Positions 38,280 to 51,200 are shown, counted from the stretch's first letter. The stretch is 64,000 nucleotides of DNA from Strix aluco (GCF_031877795.1 NC_133933.1:23650029-23714028), one strand, 5' to 3'. A program made the numbers and translations. Notes: generated by a model not told the origin, from the sequence alone.

Positions 38280-40378
38280 ATGGACGTATCCACCCAGGCG
38301 GAGCTGCTGAAGGGAGAGGCTGCAGTGCAGACCTCGGACTGCAGCTGGTTGATATTCAGGCATCACCTCCTCCAAGCTCAGGAGCGATACATCTCAGCAA
38401 AGAGGAAACCAGGCAAAAATGCCAGAAGGCCTGCATGGGTGAACAAGGAGCTCCCGGACAACGTCAAACATAAAAAGGAAACCTACACAGGGTGGAAACA
38501 AGGACAGGTAGCCTGGGAAGATACAGAGAAATTGTCCAAGCAGCCAGGGATCAGGTTAGGAAAGCTAAAACCTTGATAGATTTAAATCTGGCCAGGGACA
38601 TCAAGGGCAAGAAGAAAAGCTTATATAGGTACATTGGTGAAAAAAGAAAGACTAAGGAAAGTGTGGGCCCTCTTCAGAAGGAAGCAGGAGACCTGGTTAC
38701 CCAAGATATGGAGAAGGCTGAGGTACGTTTTTGCCTCAGTCTTCACCAGCAAGTGCTCCAGCCACACAGCCCAGGTCCCAGAAGGCAGAGGCAGGGACTG
38801 GAAGGATGAAGAACCACCCACTGTAGGAGAAGGTTGGGTTCAAGACCATTTAAGGGACCTGAAGGTGCACAAGTCTGTGGGACCTGATGAGATGCATCCG
38901 CAGGTCCTGAGGGAACTGTCAGATGAAGTGGCTAAGCCACTATCCATCATATTTGAGAAGCCGTGGTGGTCCGGTGAAGTTCCCGCTGGCTGGAAAAGAG
39001 GGAAATAAAAAGGACCTGGGGAACTACAGGCCAGCCAGTCTCACCTCTGTACCTGGCAAGATCATGGAGTGGATCCTCCTGGAGACTATGCTAAGGCACA
39101 TGAAAAATAAGGAGGCGATTGGTGATGGCCAACATGGCTTCACTAAGGGCAAATCGTACCTGACAAATTTGGTGGCCTTCTATGACGGGGTTACAGTGAT
39201 GGTGGATAAGGGAAGAGCAACTGACATCATCTACCTGGACTTGTGCAAAGCATTTGACACTGTCCCTCACAACATCCTTCTCTATATTAGAGAGACATGG
39301 ATTTGATGGATGGACCACTCGGTGCATAAGGAATTGTCTGGATGGTCACACTCAAAGAGTTGTGGTCAACAGCTCGATGTCCAAGTGGAGAGCAGTGACC
39401 AGTGACGTTCCTCAGGGGTCAGTGTTGGGACTGGTGCCGTTTAACATCTCTGTTGGTGACATGGACAGTGGGATTGAGCGCACCCTCAGCAAGTTTGCTG
39501 ACGACACCAAGCTGTGTGGTGCGGTTGACACACTGGAGGGAAGGGATGTGCCATCCAGAGGGACCTGGACAGGCTGGAGAGGTGGGCCCGTGCAAACCTC
39601 ATGAAGTTCAACAAGGCCAAGTGCAAGGTTCTGCACATGAGTCAAGGCAATCCCAAGCACAAATACAGGCTGGGCGAAGAGTGCATTGAGAGCAGCCCTG
39701 AGGAGAAGGACTTGGGGGTGGTGTTTGACGAGAAGCTCAACATGACCTGGCAATGTGCGTTTGCAGCCCAGGAAATGAACTCTGTCCTGGGCTGCATCAA
39801 GGGAAGTGTGACCAGCAAGTCAAGGGAGGGGATTCTCCCCTTCTACCCTGCTCTCATGAGACCCCACCTGCAGTGCTGTGTCCAGCTCTGGGGCCCCCAA
39901 CATAAGGAGGACCCTGCTTGAGTGGGTCCAGAGGAGGCCACGAAGATGATCAGGGGCTGGAGCACCTCCCTTATGGGGACAGGCTGAGAGAGTTGGGGTT
40001 GTTCAGCCTGGAGAAGAGAAGGCTCCAGTGAGACCTTATAGCGGCCTTCCAGTACTTAAAGGGGACTACAGGAAAGATGGGGAGGGACTTTTTACAAGAG
40101 CGTGTAGGGATAGGACAAGGGGTAATGGCATTAAACTGAAAGAGGGTAGATTTAGATTAGATATAAGGAGGAAATTCTTTCCTGTGAGGGTGGTGAGACA
40201 CTGGCCCAGGTTGCCCAGAGCAGTGGTGGCTGCCCCCTCCCTGGCAGTGTTCAAGGCCAGGTTGGACGGGGCTTTGAGCAGCCTGGTCTAGTGGAAGGTG
40301 TCCCTGCCTACGGCGGGGGGGTTGGAACTAGATGATCTTTAACGTCCCTTCCAAACCAAACCATTCTGTGATTCTATG
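38280..40378 (+). mobile_element. CR1 LINE, long 5'-truncated copy with decayed RT (copy 3)
   Basis: About 2.1 kb of a CR1 element. The pieces run in order. First is the linker after the endonuclease domain (RRPAWVNKELPDNV, then [20 protein letters not shown]). Next are reverse-transcriptase motifs ([46 protein letters not shown], and the catalytic FADDTK at 39494-39511). Then come the C-terminal part and the 3' UTR. It ends with two octamers, ATTCTGTG and ATTCTATG (40363-40378), the CR1 hallmark. Several frame changes show it is dead. The endonuclease domain is missing. Confidence 0.96.
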
Positions 40379-43300
40379 TATGCATCCCTTCCTCCAAGGA
40401 TCCCAAGTGTATATGAAATTTCAGGCAGGTCACAGCCACAAATACCCTGGGAGACACAGGATGTCTTAGTACATACTGCCTGTTTCACAGGCAGGCAAAC
40501 CAAGGTGGAGAGGCAATAAGCCACATTTCTGACACCCCACAGCGTGGCAGGGGCAGAGGCAGGAACAGACCGCCAAGATCTTTGGCTGGCTTTCTTGGCT
40601 GTGCTGAGCTGTATGACTTTGTGCAGCATGGGGCGAGGTGCAGGCAGGAATGTGTGGAGGAGGCTCCCGAAGAACGAAACTGGTTCCTTTGTGCTCTGGG
40701 TGGACGTACGAGCTCAGGCAGACTTGGGTACAGTACACGGGCTGCCCTAAATTACATTGAGTTGCTACAGGTGTCTCTGCAGAGCCTTGTGTTCTTGTTC
40801 TCTGAACAGGAGCTGGCACAAAAAATATTAGCCAGTCACTGCTTAATTTTGCTGTCATATGTGTTCCTGTGGGATAACAGGAGGGGAGCACATGACCAGA
40901 TAACCCAGCTTGGAAGTTGCTGAGAACTGGGAAAAACAGTCTTTCCGGCCTGTTTTGCCACTGAAGCAATGCAAAAGGGCTTGTGCAAGATAAACATTCA
41001 GGGCCTTTTCTCAGGCCTCTGCTTCACCTGCCAGCCCAGCAGGACCAGAAGTGTGCCATGCCTGGCAAGTGTGGCAGTCACCTGCCTGAACACGGACAAT
41101 TCTCAGCACGTAATTCAGTGTTGTGTTTCCTCTTGAGTCTTCTGTTGTTCTTTTTCTTATAAGATATTAGCCAGATTTATTCTCCATCACACTCTAGCAT
41201 AAACATAAAGTCAGTCTGGTGACTATAGAACTACTCTGTGTTTGTCCATTTATTTCTGTATTTTATATGATTGTAAAACTCAACTCACTGTTGAGGAAAT
41301 GCCATAAAATACTGACTTCCACTGCAAAGATGCTGATGGTCCTTCGGATGCTGAACTGGATGAATGGTGACAGTTTGGACAACTCATCTTTGAACCTCAG
41401 TGAAGGCTGTCTTGTCCAAAAAGTACAAACCATGACAGAGAATAATAATTTAGAAAAAGAGTCTTATAATAAAGGAAGAATGGAAGGAGGAAGGTACTCT
41501 AGGATTGTGGTTGGTTTATGATTAAATTGTTACCATTTTTTCTGTTTTGTTTTTACAATTGGATTGATACTAAGTAGACTGTGGTCCATTCTGTCCTGTT
41601 CTAACTTTATAATGCAGCCCACACCATATAAATTGAGTGCCTCCAAGGATTTAAGTGAATAGGATGACCAATATCTATCACGCAGCTGTTCTCCCCACTC
41701 CATGGAAGGAGGTATTTCTGCAGAACAGGACCTTGTTTCGGTGAGGCATTTTGGGTTGGTTTTTTTTTTTTGCTTGTTACTGTGGTTTGGATTGGGGAAG
41801 GGGGTCTTCTTCAAATCAGTACATATCTCTCTGGGTTTTCCCTAAGGAAGGCAGGTCAGGGGCAGGAATATACCATGCACTTAGAGAGAAACGTGCCGAG
41901 ACTTGCCACACATCTCAGTCTTGGGGAGCCTATTGCCAAGCCTCAGGCCCTCACAGTGATGTGAGCATCATTGTGCCAAAGGCCAGGGCCACTGTCTTCA
42001 TTTTCATGCTCTGGAAGCCTTCTAGATACTGTCCCAGGGCTCAGCATGGCAAGCCTTGCCATGTGGACCCGGACCTTGATTCCAAACGAAGAGGGTGTAA
42101 GTGTCAAAGGACAGTTCTGCCTGTGCTTGAGAGGGTCACCAGCACCGCCCTGGTCTGCTAGGGCTCCCCTAGCCCTGGTGGGCTGTGCCCAGGAGCAGGC
42201 TTTAGCAACAGTCAAAGCAAAACTTCAGCTAGGGTCACAGCAGAGACTGAAAGGAGTAAAACAGCCTTGGCTGTACTGCCTGCTTTTCCTGTCCATCATT
42301 TACTTTGGGCTCAGCTGATCTCCCCTCCTGCCCGAACAGCCCTCTCATCCAGCTCCAGTGGGACGCAGGCGATCCTGCTGCAAGAGCCACCGCTCCCACC
42401 ACCAGCCCAACCTCCTCTTGCCCCCACACATTCACACACTTCAGGGCCCGTCCTGCTGCCCCTACAAGCAGCCACCACCCTGCAGAGCTCAGCAGCCCCA
42501 AACCCAGGGGCGCAGTGGCCATAGCCCAGCTGAGCCACACACACTGCTCACTGGGCACAGCGAGCACATTTGGAACAACTATTTTTAAATAGGACATGAT
42601 AATTAACGTGTCTCTGTTCAAGTGCACAGAAGAAGTGCTGGGAGACCATTAACTTTGACAGCTGTGATATTTCTTTCCCCAAATACTTATAGCCAGTGTG
42701 TCAGCTGGAGATGTTACACAGTTAGGACGGCTCCATGCCCTTCTGTAAGTCTCTGTCCTCACTTTGTTTCAGGACTAAATACATCCTGCAGTGGATATAT
42801 GCCCTTCCTAAGTGGAAGATCCCATTCATTTTAATGGCCCCACTCTCCTGAATAAGGACAAGTTGCCCACACAAAAGTTGGCTGGATCAACTGTTTGCCA
42901 TAACCCAGCCTGCTTCAATATCCTCAAGCACCGCAAGGATTTTCTTTGGAATCAGGAAGTATAAATCCAAATTAAGAACATGGCTTAAGCAGAAGCAAGA
43001 TCTTTTAAGACCCAGCATTGGACTTTTCCTTGAAGAATGTACGTTGAGATTGCAAGTGAGGTGGAGTGGGATGGTCTTTTTGTTCCCTTTGTACAGCACC
43101 TAACACAACGGTGCTGAAGCCATGGAGAGAGCTCCTCAGTGGCATCAAGCAGTTACAGCAGTGCTGGTGCCTGGAGACATCCGTCTGTGTCTACGAAGGA
43201 ACTTGTCTCCTTTCTCGCCTCCATCCTTGTCCCTGGATTGGACTAGCAACCTGTTTCAGTTCATGCTTTCCATTTAGGTTAACCTCAGACGCTCGGTTTC

Positions 43301-44560
43301 CACTTGATTGGAAACAAGTGTGCTGAAAGCTGTCTGCTCTTTCTTCACTATACAATGTGGACTGCTGCCTGGCTCCAGTCTGGAAACAATTATTTCCCTC
43401 CTGTACCTACTCATTCTGAAAAGTCAGAGACTTATCCCTAGACTTTTTTTTCCTCTTTCCACTTTTATTAGCCGATTCCTTCATAAAGAAAAGCTTGTTG
43501 TTGTATATAATGCCCACAGAACAGCTCTAGCTCTAGCTCTGAACATCACATATTTCTGTTATATGACAAAAATACTGCCATGTTTTAAGGCCAGTTCTCC
43601 CTTGGGGAGTTTTGTATCAGTAAATGTGCCACAGTGAATTCACTGCTCCTTTGTCCTGTTCTGATAGGATGAATATCTGATGGCGTTTGAATTTGTGGGA
43701 CTTTAAGAAAGGGCTTTAAGTACCTGTTGTGGTTAGGCTGGTGTAAATACTCTTCAACGACCCCAAAGAATGGTCAAAACCTCCACACATAGATGTGCAG
43801 TAGTGCTTGCAAGTACATGCCGATGTTATTAGCATGGCAGAGTGCAGCTGTTTTAAAAAAAGAAGATACCTGCTTATCTGCATGTACTCCTGGATTTATT
43901 ATTTCTTTCAAACATTCCTTCTTTTTGATGTGTGCAAGCAGACATGAGGGAATGGGAGCAAGAGATGACCAGAATCTGCAGATATTTGCAGACGGGGAGA
44001 AGCTTATGCCCATGAATAGTGCCATTGTACTCAGCGGGGTCACTTTTCTGAGAAAGATTGATCACATACTTTATTTCATGAAAGACCAGTTCCTGACCAA
44101 GCACAGACACTGAGGAAAGGGATTGGAGTGGAAAGAGTCTAAAAATCTCTTTTCCTGCACTGAATTCAAAATAGCATTTCTCTTACTGGAAAAACAAACA
44201 TAAGCTCATTTTGGGTGTCTCTGTCTGTCTGCCTGTGGGATTGGCAGTGCACACCTTCTGCAGATTCGGAGACCTCTCTGCCCCTGTTTACGCTCTAGAG
44301 GTTATGTCTTAATTACAAAAAGCTGATCTGCTGTGACATCAATTTCCCTCTCTAGGGGAAATTCCAGGCTGTGAAATCCTAGCAGAGACAAATTACTGTT
44401 CTTTTTTACTTTTTTTTTTTTTGTTCCCTTGGCCAGTCCAGACCAACCCCAAAACTGCCATCTGGGTTTGACCTTGACTACTGCTTTGAGAGCGAATCAC
44501 AGAGCCTGCTCTCCCGAAGTGCTGACATGCAGACAACTATTTCCAATGAGTTATCTTGAT
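40379..44560. other. Intergenic, upstream of ITPKB
   Basis: No recognised gene. The 167-codon minus frame at 40466-40969 and other open frames here have no family resemblance. Possible distal regulatory sequence of ITPKB cannot be judged without conservation data. Confidence 0.5.
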
Positions 44561-44569
44561 ACAGAAATC

Positions 44570-46560
44570 ACGCTGTATCACAGCCAAGAGCCTGCTCCCT
44601 CTGCCAAGCGGGACCCGCTCCTGGGGGCCGCAGGAGCCGAGAAGGAGCTGGTCTGTGGCCTGCCCTGCGACAAAACGGACAGACAGCGTCCCGGACGGGG
44701 CAGCTACAGCCCTGCCTAAACCTGGGGCGATGCCACAGCGAGTGGATGTGCCGAGAGCCCCACCGCGGCGGGGGGGGGGGGTTCGTCTCCCCTCCGCGGG
44801 ACGCGCCCACCCGAAGCCGCGCAGCCCCGCGAGGGGGGCTCTGCCCCAGCCCTGCTCTGGCCCGAATGTCCCAACGTGCGGAGCCGCGGGGAGAGGGACC
44901 GCGGCCGGGCCGCGCCTGGGAGCGGGGCGGCGGGGAGCTCCACGCGGCATCCCGGGGTGCCGGCAGCACCCCCTGCCCTGCCCGCCGCGCCCGGGCCGGG
45001 AACCAAGAGCCGGCGGGCGTGGGGCGGCCGCGCCGGGGAGGAGAGGCGGGCTGTGCCGGCGGGGCTGCGCCGGGACCCGCGGGCTGTGCCCACCGGCGGC
45101 GCCGGGACCCGGCGCGACCCCCGCCGCTCGCTCCGGCCGCGGGTGGAAAATGGCTCGTGTATCTTTAACCCACAGCGGCCAAAACGCGGCGGTGGTGGTT
45201 TGGGTTTTTTTTTTTTTTAGTTAACAATGGAAACTTTTTTTTTCAGTATTTCCCTCCAGCCGAGCAGCGCCGAGCGAGCAAAAAAAAAAAAAAAAAGAAA
45301 CTTGTTCCGCTGAGTTCAACCCCAGACAGGCTCACAACTTCCTTCCTGCTCTCCTACCCCCTCCCTCCGCTCTCCTCCTCCTCCTCCTCCTCGCCGCTCC
45401 TCTCCCTCTCCTCCTCCTCCTCCTCCCCTCTCCGCCTTTCCAGCCGCACCGGGAGCGGGCGCCGGGGCCGCGGCGCGGACCTGGCCGGAGCGCGGAGCCA
45501 CCCGCGCAGCCTCCGCCGCCCAAGCGCGGAGGGGCCGAGCCCGGCGCCTCCCGGCCCCCCCGCGGGGCGAGGAAAGCCGCTTGAACCCGCGGAGCGAGCG
45601 GGGCTCCCGGCCGTGCACCGCGCCCGCGGAGATGGTTTCTGCAGCGCCCTGCGGCCGCCGGCGCCGGCGGGAGCTGCCGGGCACCGTGCACTGAGGGCGG
45701 GCGCGGATCCCGCTCCCAGGTAAGCGGCGGCGAGTGGGGGGACGCGGCCGCCCCCTCCGCCGGGGCACCCCCCGAGCGGCCGCGGGGGCCCCCCCCCGAG
45801 CTGCTGCCTCTCCGCGGGGACGGCCGCGGGCGGTGCGCGGTGCCGGCCGGGCCCCGCAGGGAGGAAGGGGCGAGGTGGGGGCGGGCGGAGGGGCTGGCTG
45901 CTGCCCCGCATCCTGCCCTGGCCCCAAGCGGGCTGTCCTGCACCCCAAAATCTGGCCGAGCACCTTGTGCCGGTGCTCGCTTTCAAAGCCGAGCCGGAGC
46001 GTGGGGAGCGTTGCGGTGCCGGGGATCCCTGCAAAGAGGGGGTGCCTGGGCTGTGCTGAGCCTCACGCTGCCTCCGAGCAGCGCCTGGAGGGATGGGGAG
46101 CCTTTCGGTCACCCCGTCGCTGGGGACTGCGCTTAGACCTGGGGGCAGTTACCTGCCACAGCCTCACAGGGGGATGTGCAGGGGTACTGTGCACCGCATC
46201 GCACACAGGCGCTTCCAAACACCCATAGCCAGAGTCCGCACACGTGTGTGTCAGTAAACCTGCACACTCGTGTGGGCAACCTGTTTGTGTGGATCTCATG
46301 GGTTCCCAAGCCCCAGCATGGGATGGGGGGTGCAACCCCCATGGCCCAGGGAGCAAACGGCCATGAAGGCAGGCACGCCGAAGTCCGGAGGGGCACAGAG
46401 AGCCACCCACCAAAGCAGAGCCTCTCTCACACGCGTACACGCTCACACGCACAGCGGGGCGAACGCCACCACACATCTCTGCGTGTGGGATCCGGGCCGT
46501 GACTTGGAGGCGGTTGGGGCGGTCGATGCCCGGCAGGCCGGCGGGCGCCCGGGAGGCACG
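44570..46560. promoter_or_regulatory. ITPKB: CpG island and promoter of ITPKB
   Basis: About 2 kb of very GC- and CpG-rich DNA. It includes a 12-base G run (44770-44781), a T run (about 45206-45219) and an A run (45280-45296). A TCC/CTC-repeat pyrimidine block lies at about 45360-45435. The position just upstream of the ITPKB first-exon donor, and the absence of a TATA box, fit a CpG-island promoter. Long open frames on both strands are a by-product of composition. Confidence 0.8.
45300..45719 (+). other. ITPKB: ITPKB noncoding exon 1 (5' UTR), start approximate
   Basis: The 3' boundary is set by a strong donor, CTCCCAG|GTAAGC, with intron from 45720. The next acceptor is CTCCCTGCAG at 47176, directly before the exon with the start codon, so this is the best candidate first exon. 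Its 5' edge is a guess placed after the A run. It includes the CTC-repeat pyrimidine block. Confidence 0.55.
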
Positions 46561-47176
46561 GCTAGGCAGGGCACTCCGAAGGTGTGCAAAGCCCCATTGT
46601 TGCACGTGGTGAGTTAGGGAAGTAGTGGGGATGTGGTCCCATACCATACAAAACTCTGCAAGCAGGGAGCCTTCACGTGTGTCATTGAACAGAAATCCAT
46701 GCTTGAGGCTTGATCTTGGCCATAGGTGACAAACTGGAAGGTGACAAACCTGAGCTGCTTGGAGTTTTTCCCTTCCATCAGAAAAATGTCAGCTTTTGGG
46801 GCCAAAACTTGAAAGTGGCCAACTTTCAGCTCACACCAGTTGGCTGTAACTCCCTAATTCTGTGCGGGAATGGCTGCTGACTGTGTGTCCTCTCAGACAC
46901 TGCTGCTGCGGCTGCATCAACCGGCCACCTGGAGAGGGGGCAGGGAAGGCAGGAAAGAGGGGAAACAGCCCCAAACCTGATTTCCCTTTGGCTCAGACCC
47001 TTCTGACCAGGCTGGGTCATGTCCCCAGGGGTGGCACACTGGGGATGCATGCAGGGACTGGGAGGGGGGCACACAGGAAGGGAAGAATCTGGCCAGCTGT
47101 GTGCGCAGCTGGAGGGTGAGCTGAGGGGAGGGTGCAGAGCTACTCTCACCGCTTGTCTCTCTCTCCCTCCCTGCAG
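45720..47176 (+). other. ITPKB intron between 5' UTR exon and first coding exon
   Basis: A 1.46-kb GT-AG intron. It is GC-rich at its 5' side and otherwise unremarkable; minus-strand open frames across it look compositional. Confidence 0.5.
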
Positions 47177-47188
47177 CCGTCCCGTTTT

Positions 47189-47368
47189 ATGGAGCTGCGG
47201 GCCGGGGCCAGCCCAGCTCCCCTGCTGCCTCCCGGCGATGCTGCTGGTCCCGGCGTGGAGAGACCCTCGGCAGCCCCGCGGAGCCTGAGCGCCGAGGCGG
47301 CAGCGGCGGCGGCCCCCCTGTGCGCCCCGGCTGACTACTATGGCCGTGTACTGCTATGCGCTCAATAG
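47189..47368 (+). CDS. Upstream ORF overlapping the ITPKB start
   Basis: In the ITPKB leader, ATG at 47189 opens a 59-codon frame ([20 protein letters not shown] onward, with a poly-Ala run) that ends at TAG 47366-47368, 29 nt inside the ITPKB coding sequence and in a different frame. Its ATG context is weak at -3 (T) but has G at +4. It lies wholly within the exon that begins at 47177, so splicing leaves it intact. A role in translational control is inferred; the peptide itself is unrecognised. Confidence 0.5.
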   Translation: MELRAGASPAPLLPPGDAAGPGVERPSAAPRSLSAEAAAAAAPLCAPADYYGRVLLCAQ

Positions 47369-48260
47369 CTTGGTGATGATGAATAGCAACAGTGAGGTGA
47401 CAAGTGGCGGGAGCAAGACGCCGCCTCCCCCCAGACAAGTGCTGCCCAGAGGCCCGGAGACACCCGGCAGCTGCCGCCCGCTCCCCGTCTTCAGCCCGGC
47501 CCCCGTGCCACCCCGCTCCCCGCGCCGGGGCCCCGCTTTCCTCTTCCCGCCGCTTGAGGAGCCCCCGCGGCAGCCAGGCAGCCCCGGAGGGCGGCGGGGT
47601 AGCCGGGGTGAAGAGGGGCAGCCAGGACCCCCCACGGCACGGCAGCTTCAGCGGGAGCTGCACAATGTCCAGGTGAACCAGAAAGTGGGGCTCTTCGAGG
47701 CACACATCCAGGCACACAGCTCTGCTGCCCAGCTGCCGCGGAGCCCCCGGCCATCCCGGCCCCGGCCCGCCAGCCCCGTGGCATCGATGGTGGGACTTGG
47801 AACCGGACCGCGGCCACGAGCCTACGGGGAGAGCGAAGCCCCCAGTGCTGGTGGGGTGCAGGTCTGGCCGAGCACTGCAGAGCCCTCGGGGAGGCCAGTG
47901 GTGATGGTGGTCCCAGCTGTGGGGCTAGCAGAGGACAGCAGCCCCCTGGAGCCATCAGGGCCTGCACCACGGCGAGGAGAGGTGGTGGTGGTCCCCACAG
48001 GACTTGAGGGCCAGCGCACAGCCCTCGGCGGGAGCATCCCCGCCGTCATCGTCACGGACCTGGGGGGCCCGGAGGAGGAGGCGGGCGCCGTGCCCCCCGG
48101 CAGCCTGCCCGTCCGGAAGCTGTCGTCATCCTCAGCCTCTTCCACGGGCTTCTCCTCATCCTGGGAGGAGTCCGAAGAGGACATCTCCAGCGACCCCGAG
48201 CGCACCCTGGACCAGACACCGGCCTTCCTGCAAACCCTGGACCAGCAGAAGCCCCGAGTG
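47340..48260 (+). CDS. ITPKB: ITPKB first coding exon (codons 1-307)
   Basis: Encodes the N-terminal regulatory half of inositol-trisphosphate 3-kinase B, which phosphorylates Ins(1,4,5)P3 to Ins(1,3,4,5)P4 and shapes calcium and PI3K signalling, notably in lymphocytes. The start [20 protein letters not shown] is the conserved ITPKB N-terminus. Residues about 101-137 carry [20 protein letters not shown] and PRSPR, the conserved region linked to actin binding. Residues about 233-307 carry [37 protein letters not shown] and TLDQQKPRV. The exon begins after the acceptor at 47176 and ends phase 0 at GTG|GTGAGT; the open frame beyond 48260 is intronic. ATG context is strong (A at -3, G at +4). The kinase domain is beyond the window. 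The stretch is rich in Pro, Ser and Arg and shorter than I recall for mammals. Confidence 0.96.
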
Positions 48261-51200
48261 GTGAGTGTTGCACCAGCTCTGGGGAGGTGGTGTGAGGGCT
48301 GGCAGCATCCTCGCTCCGAGGCACAGCTGCAGCAGGAGGGCAGAGGTCTGTCGCAGCAGAGGTCTGCAGAGAAACTTTCCATTTGCTTGGCGGTGCTTGC
48401 TTTCCCTCACATGATAAGCTTATCCCTGTTCCTAGCCTGAAAATCCCCTGCTCGCAGGAGAGAGCAGCAGTACCCATCCCACCGTGCACAGTCCTTGCAG
48501 AGCTTCCCCGGCACTGCAAGCTGCCCGCCGGCATGCTTAGCGCGCGCCCACGGACTGCAGCCTTCTGCTGACATGTCATCATGAACCTCAGTTTTCCCTC
48601 AGCACAGCTTCCCTGGGTGCTGGAGGTTTCCCATGGTTTACAAGAGCCTAAGGGAGAATTTATTTCCTCCTTGGAGTCAAAACTGTGTGGGCCAACTGTC
48701 TGTTAAAATTTATACTGATGCCCACCACCATAGTGTCTGTGTGCCTTTTCACATGGAAGCAAAAATCCCTAGAATTTCTGGTAATTCCCCTTTTGAATAA
48801 AACTTTTTGCTTCTGGGGTATCTTATATTTTAGGTAAGCATGTTTTTATTAGGTATTTATATTAAGTTCATTTGTTTCAGATCTTGTTGTGGGGCTGGTT
48901 GGGAGGCTTCAGGCAAGAGAAAGCATCGTGTTGTATTAGAGCAGAAAGGTCTCCTCGGAAAGGAGGGCTTTGAGGCGCTCTCAAAGGCAGACACTCATGG
49001 GGTTTCTTGCGTCACTTGGGGAGTTCATTCCATGTCTGAATGATCCGCACAGACTATGCTTTGCTCTGAGCTGTCACACAATTTATCCGGAGGGCTTTGA
49101 ACCATTTTACCCCAGTGCGGGGTGTCTGTCACGAGGTTCTCTGACCAGCACGTGGGCTCTCCTGTCCTCTGGCTGAGGCATTTCACTGATTCAAGCTCAG
49201 CACTGGAGCCTCACACTGACAAACCCTGAAGAACTCAGGGCAACCCAGTGGCTCCTTAATTTTAAATATGTGATGGTGAAACTCTGCTGAGCTCAATGAC
49301 ATGAGGAAGACCAGTGCAGGGAAACATCTAAGTAAAGTGAAGATATCAAACTCATGAAGAACTGACAAGACTGTGGTCTGTAAAACAGCAGGCTGAAATA
49401 AATATCTTTGCTTTTCTACTTGTTTTGCCCTGTTCCAAGAACTCAGGCTCACTTCTGCTCAGGATGGAGAAGCAGTTGAGTGGAAGCATAGTTAATGAAG
49501 TTACAAGTCTGTGGCTCATCGTGTTTGCAGACAGTTTTGTATTTTGGGGCTCTCAACTGATGAATCAGCTTGCTCCCTTTGGGAGCTGCTACAATCCCCC
49601 TGCTGATTAAATTCTGCTAGTTTTGTGTGCATGAGCTGTAGTAATCTCTGCTCTATTCTCCATACTAATGACTGTTCCTAGTGCCAGATCCCACTGATTT
49701 GCTGCTGAAAACACTTCGCTGATGGGCAGAATCATGCCTGATGCTCTTGTGGAAAGCTTCCTGGAGCCTCAAGCTGACTCTGCGCAGCCTCCCGTGGCCT
49801 CCAGCGAGCTCGTCCAGGCTGGTGGCTCGGCAGTGAACAGGCAAGGCTCATTTGTATTGCCAAAAGGCCTGGATCAGAGCGAGAGCAGATCAGGTCTAAG
49901 ATCAGAGTAACTCTGCTGGGCTCAGTGGGACTACTCCAGGCTAAACGAGATGAAGATCTGGTCCAAAATGTGTCAGGCAGCCTGAGGAGGTACACTTGAT
50001 TTTGTGTTTCAGTGCTGGAGTCGTCTCAGCAGGAGTGGCTGGGCTGATTTACAATGATACTTTCCGCTGGGCTCCACAGGTCCCGTGCAGGGCGGATCAC
50101 TGGCTTTGGCAGGTTGTAGTCAACTTCTCAGCAGGATCGTGCGCAAATGCCCAGTAATTCAAAGCTGATTCATATAAATAACACCCAACTTTGTGTACCG
50201 GTTGGCAACATCTTTTAAATCCATAATGACAGCAGAAGGCAGCTACTGAAGCAGTCTCAGGTTGCACACTCATTTGTTTTCATGAACTCACTCTTTCCTT
50301 TTAACAACGCACATGGTCTGGAAATGAGTTGTGTAATGAGGGGGAATGTGTGAGAAGCTCTCTCCGCAACTCCTGCTTTTCCGTCAAAATAAACCCTGGG
50401 AGACCTCGGCTGACAGAAACCCACATCATGCCTCTGGGTTGAGTAGATGAACGCTGGGCAGGGAGAGAGCCCTGCCTGTCTGCACCAGGTGCTGCTGGCG
50501 CAGGGGAGGGCTATTGTACCTGGGGGAGAGGTAATGACGAGCAGCAGGAAAGCAGTTCTTGCTGCAGATATGGTCTGCGCCGCACATCTCCCATAGCATG
50601 TTTACAGATTTGATAAACAGCAGGCTTGCTTCTGCCCTTCCTTTCTGGAGGCCGTCTGGCTTAGCAAATCTGTTAGGGATGTCCGGCTGTCTATTGCAGT
50701 TCCTTCTGGCGTCCCCGGGAAACGGGCTGGCAGAGACTCATTCTCCATTTGTACTTCAGGTAGGAAAATTCATCTGTGGTCAGGCCCGCAAATTGGCCAG
50801 TAAGAAAATGACGTTGCCTAGCGAAAGGGAGGGAGGGAGTGTGGCCACTGTTTTGGACACTGTGACCTGGAGCAGCTTGGTGGCTGATACGGGCTCTGCC
50901 TTTGTTTATTGAAACAGTTTACTCAGTACATTGCCTGTCCCCGCCTGGAGTGCTCTGGTGCCCGGTGGGCTGCGCAGCGCTGGGATGCGGTGACCCTGCC
51001 ATGATTATAGCAGACTTCTGAAGTGCAGTGACCGTAAGAGCAATTCGATGTTTTGCTGTTGTCTAATTGCAAGTCCACTTAAGGTCTGAGTAAACCACCA
51101 TGTAAGAGCTTTTACAGCTGTGGCTTTCCCCAGGCTGTGGGCTGCTGCTGGAGAAACCCCATGCTTGTTTATTGATGCTTGCAAGGTTTCAAAGACACTT

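Noticed and set aside
40466..40969. 167-codon minus-strand open frame next to CR1 copy 3
   Set aside because: Rich in Cys, His and Pro with no motif; it starts just past the LINE 3' end and shows no coding context.
45316..46112. Long minus-strand open frames (203-252 codons) over ITPKB exon 1
   Set aside because: The peptides are Arg/Gly/Pro/Glu-rich and come from CTC repeats and CpG-island composition. They overlap the ITPKB leader and have no recognisable domain.
47187..48582. Open frames on the opposite strand and other frames of the ITPKB coding exon
   Set aside because: They are shadows of a GC-rich coding exon whose plus-strand frame matches ITPKB throughout.
49880..49980. Possible ancient amniote repeat (CAGTGGGACTACTCCAGGC and similar)
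   Set aside because: The wording is reminiscent of old reptile/bird repeats, but I cannot assign a family or boundaries by eye, so it is not listed as a feature. A Dfam search would decide.
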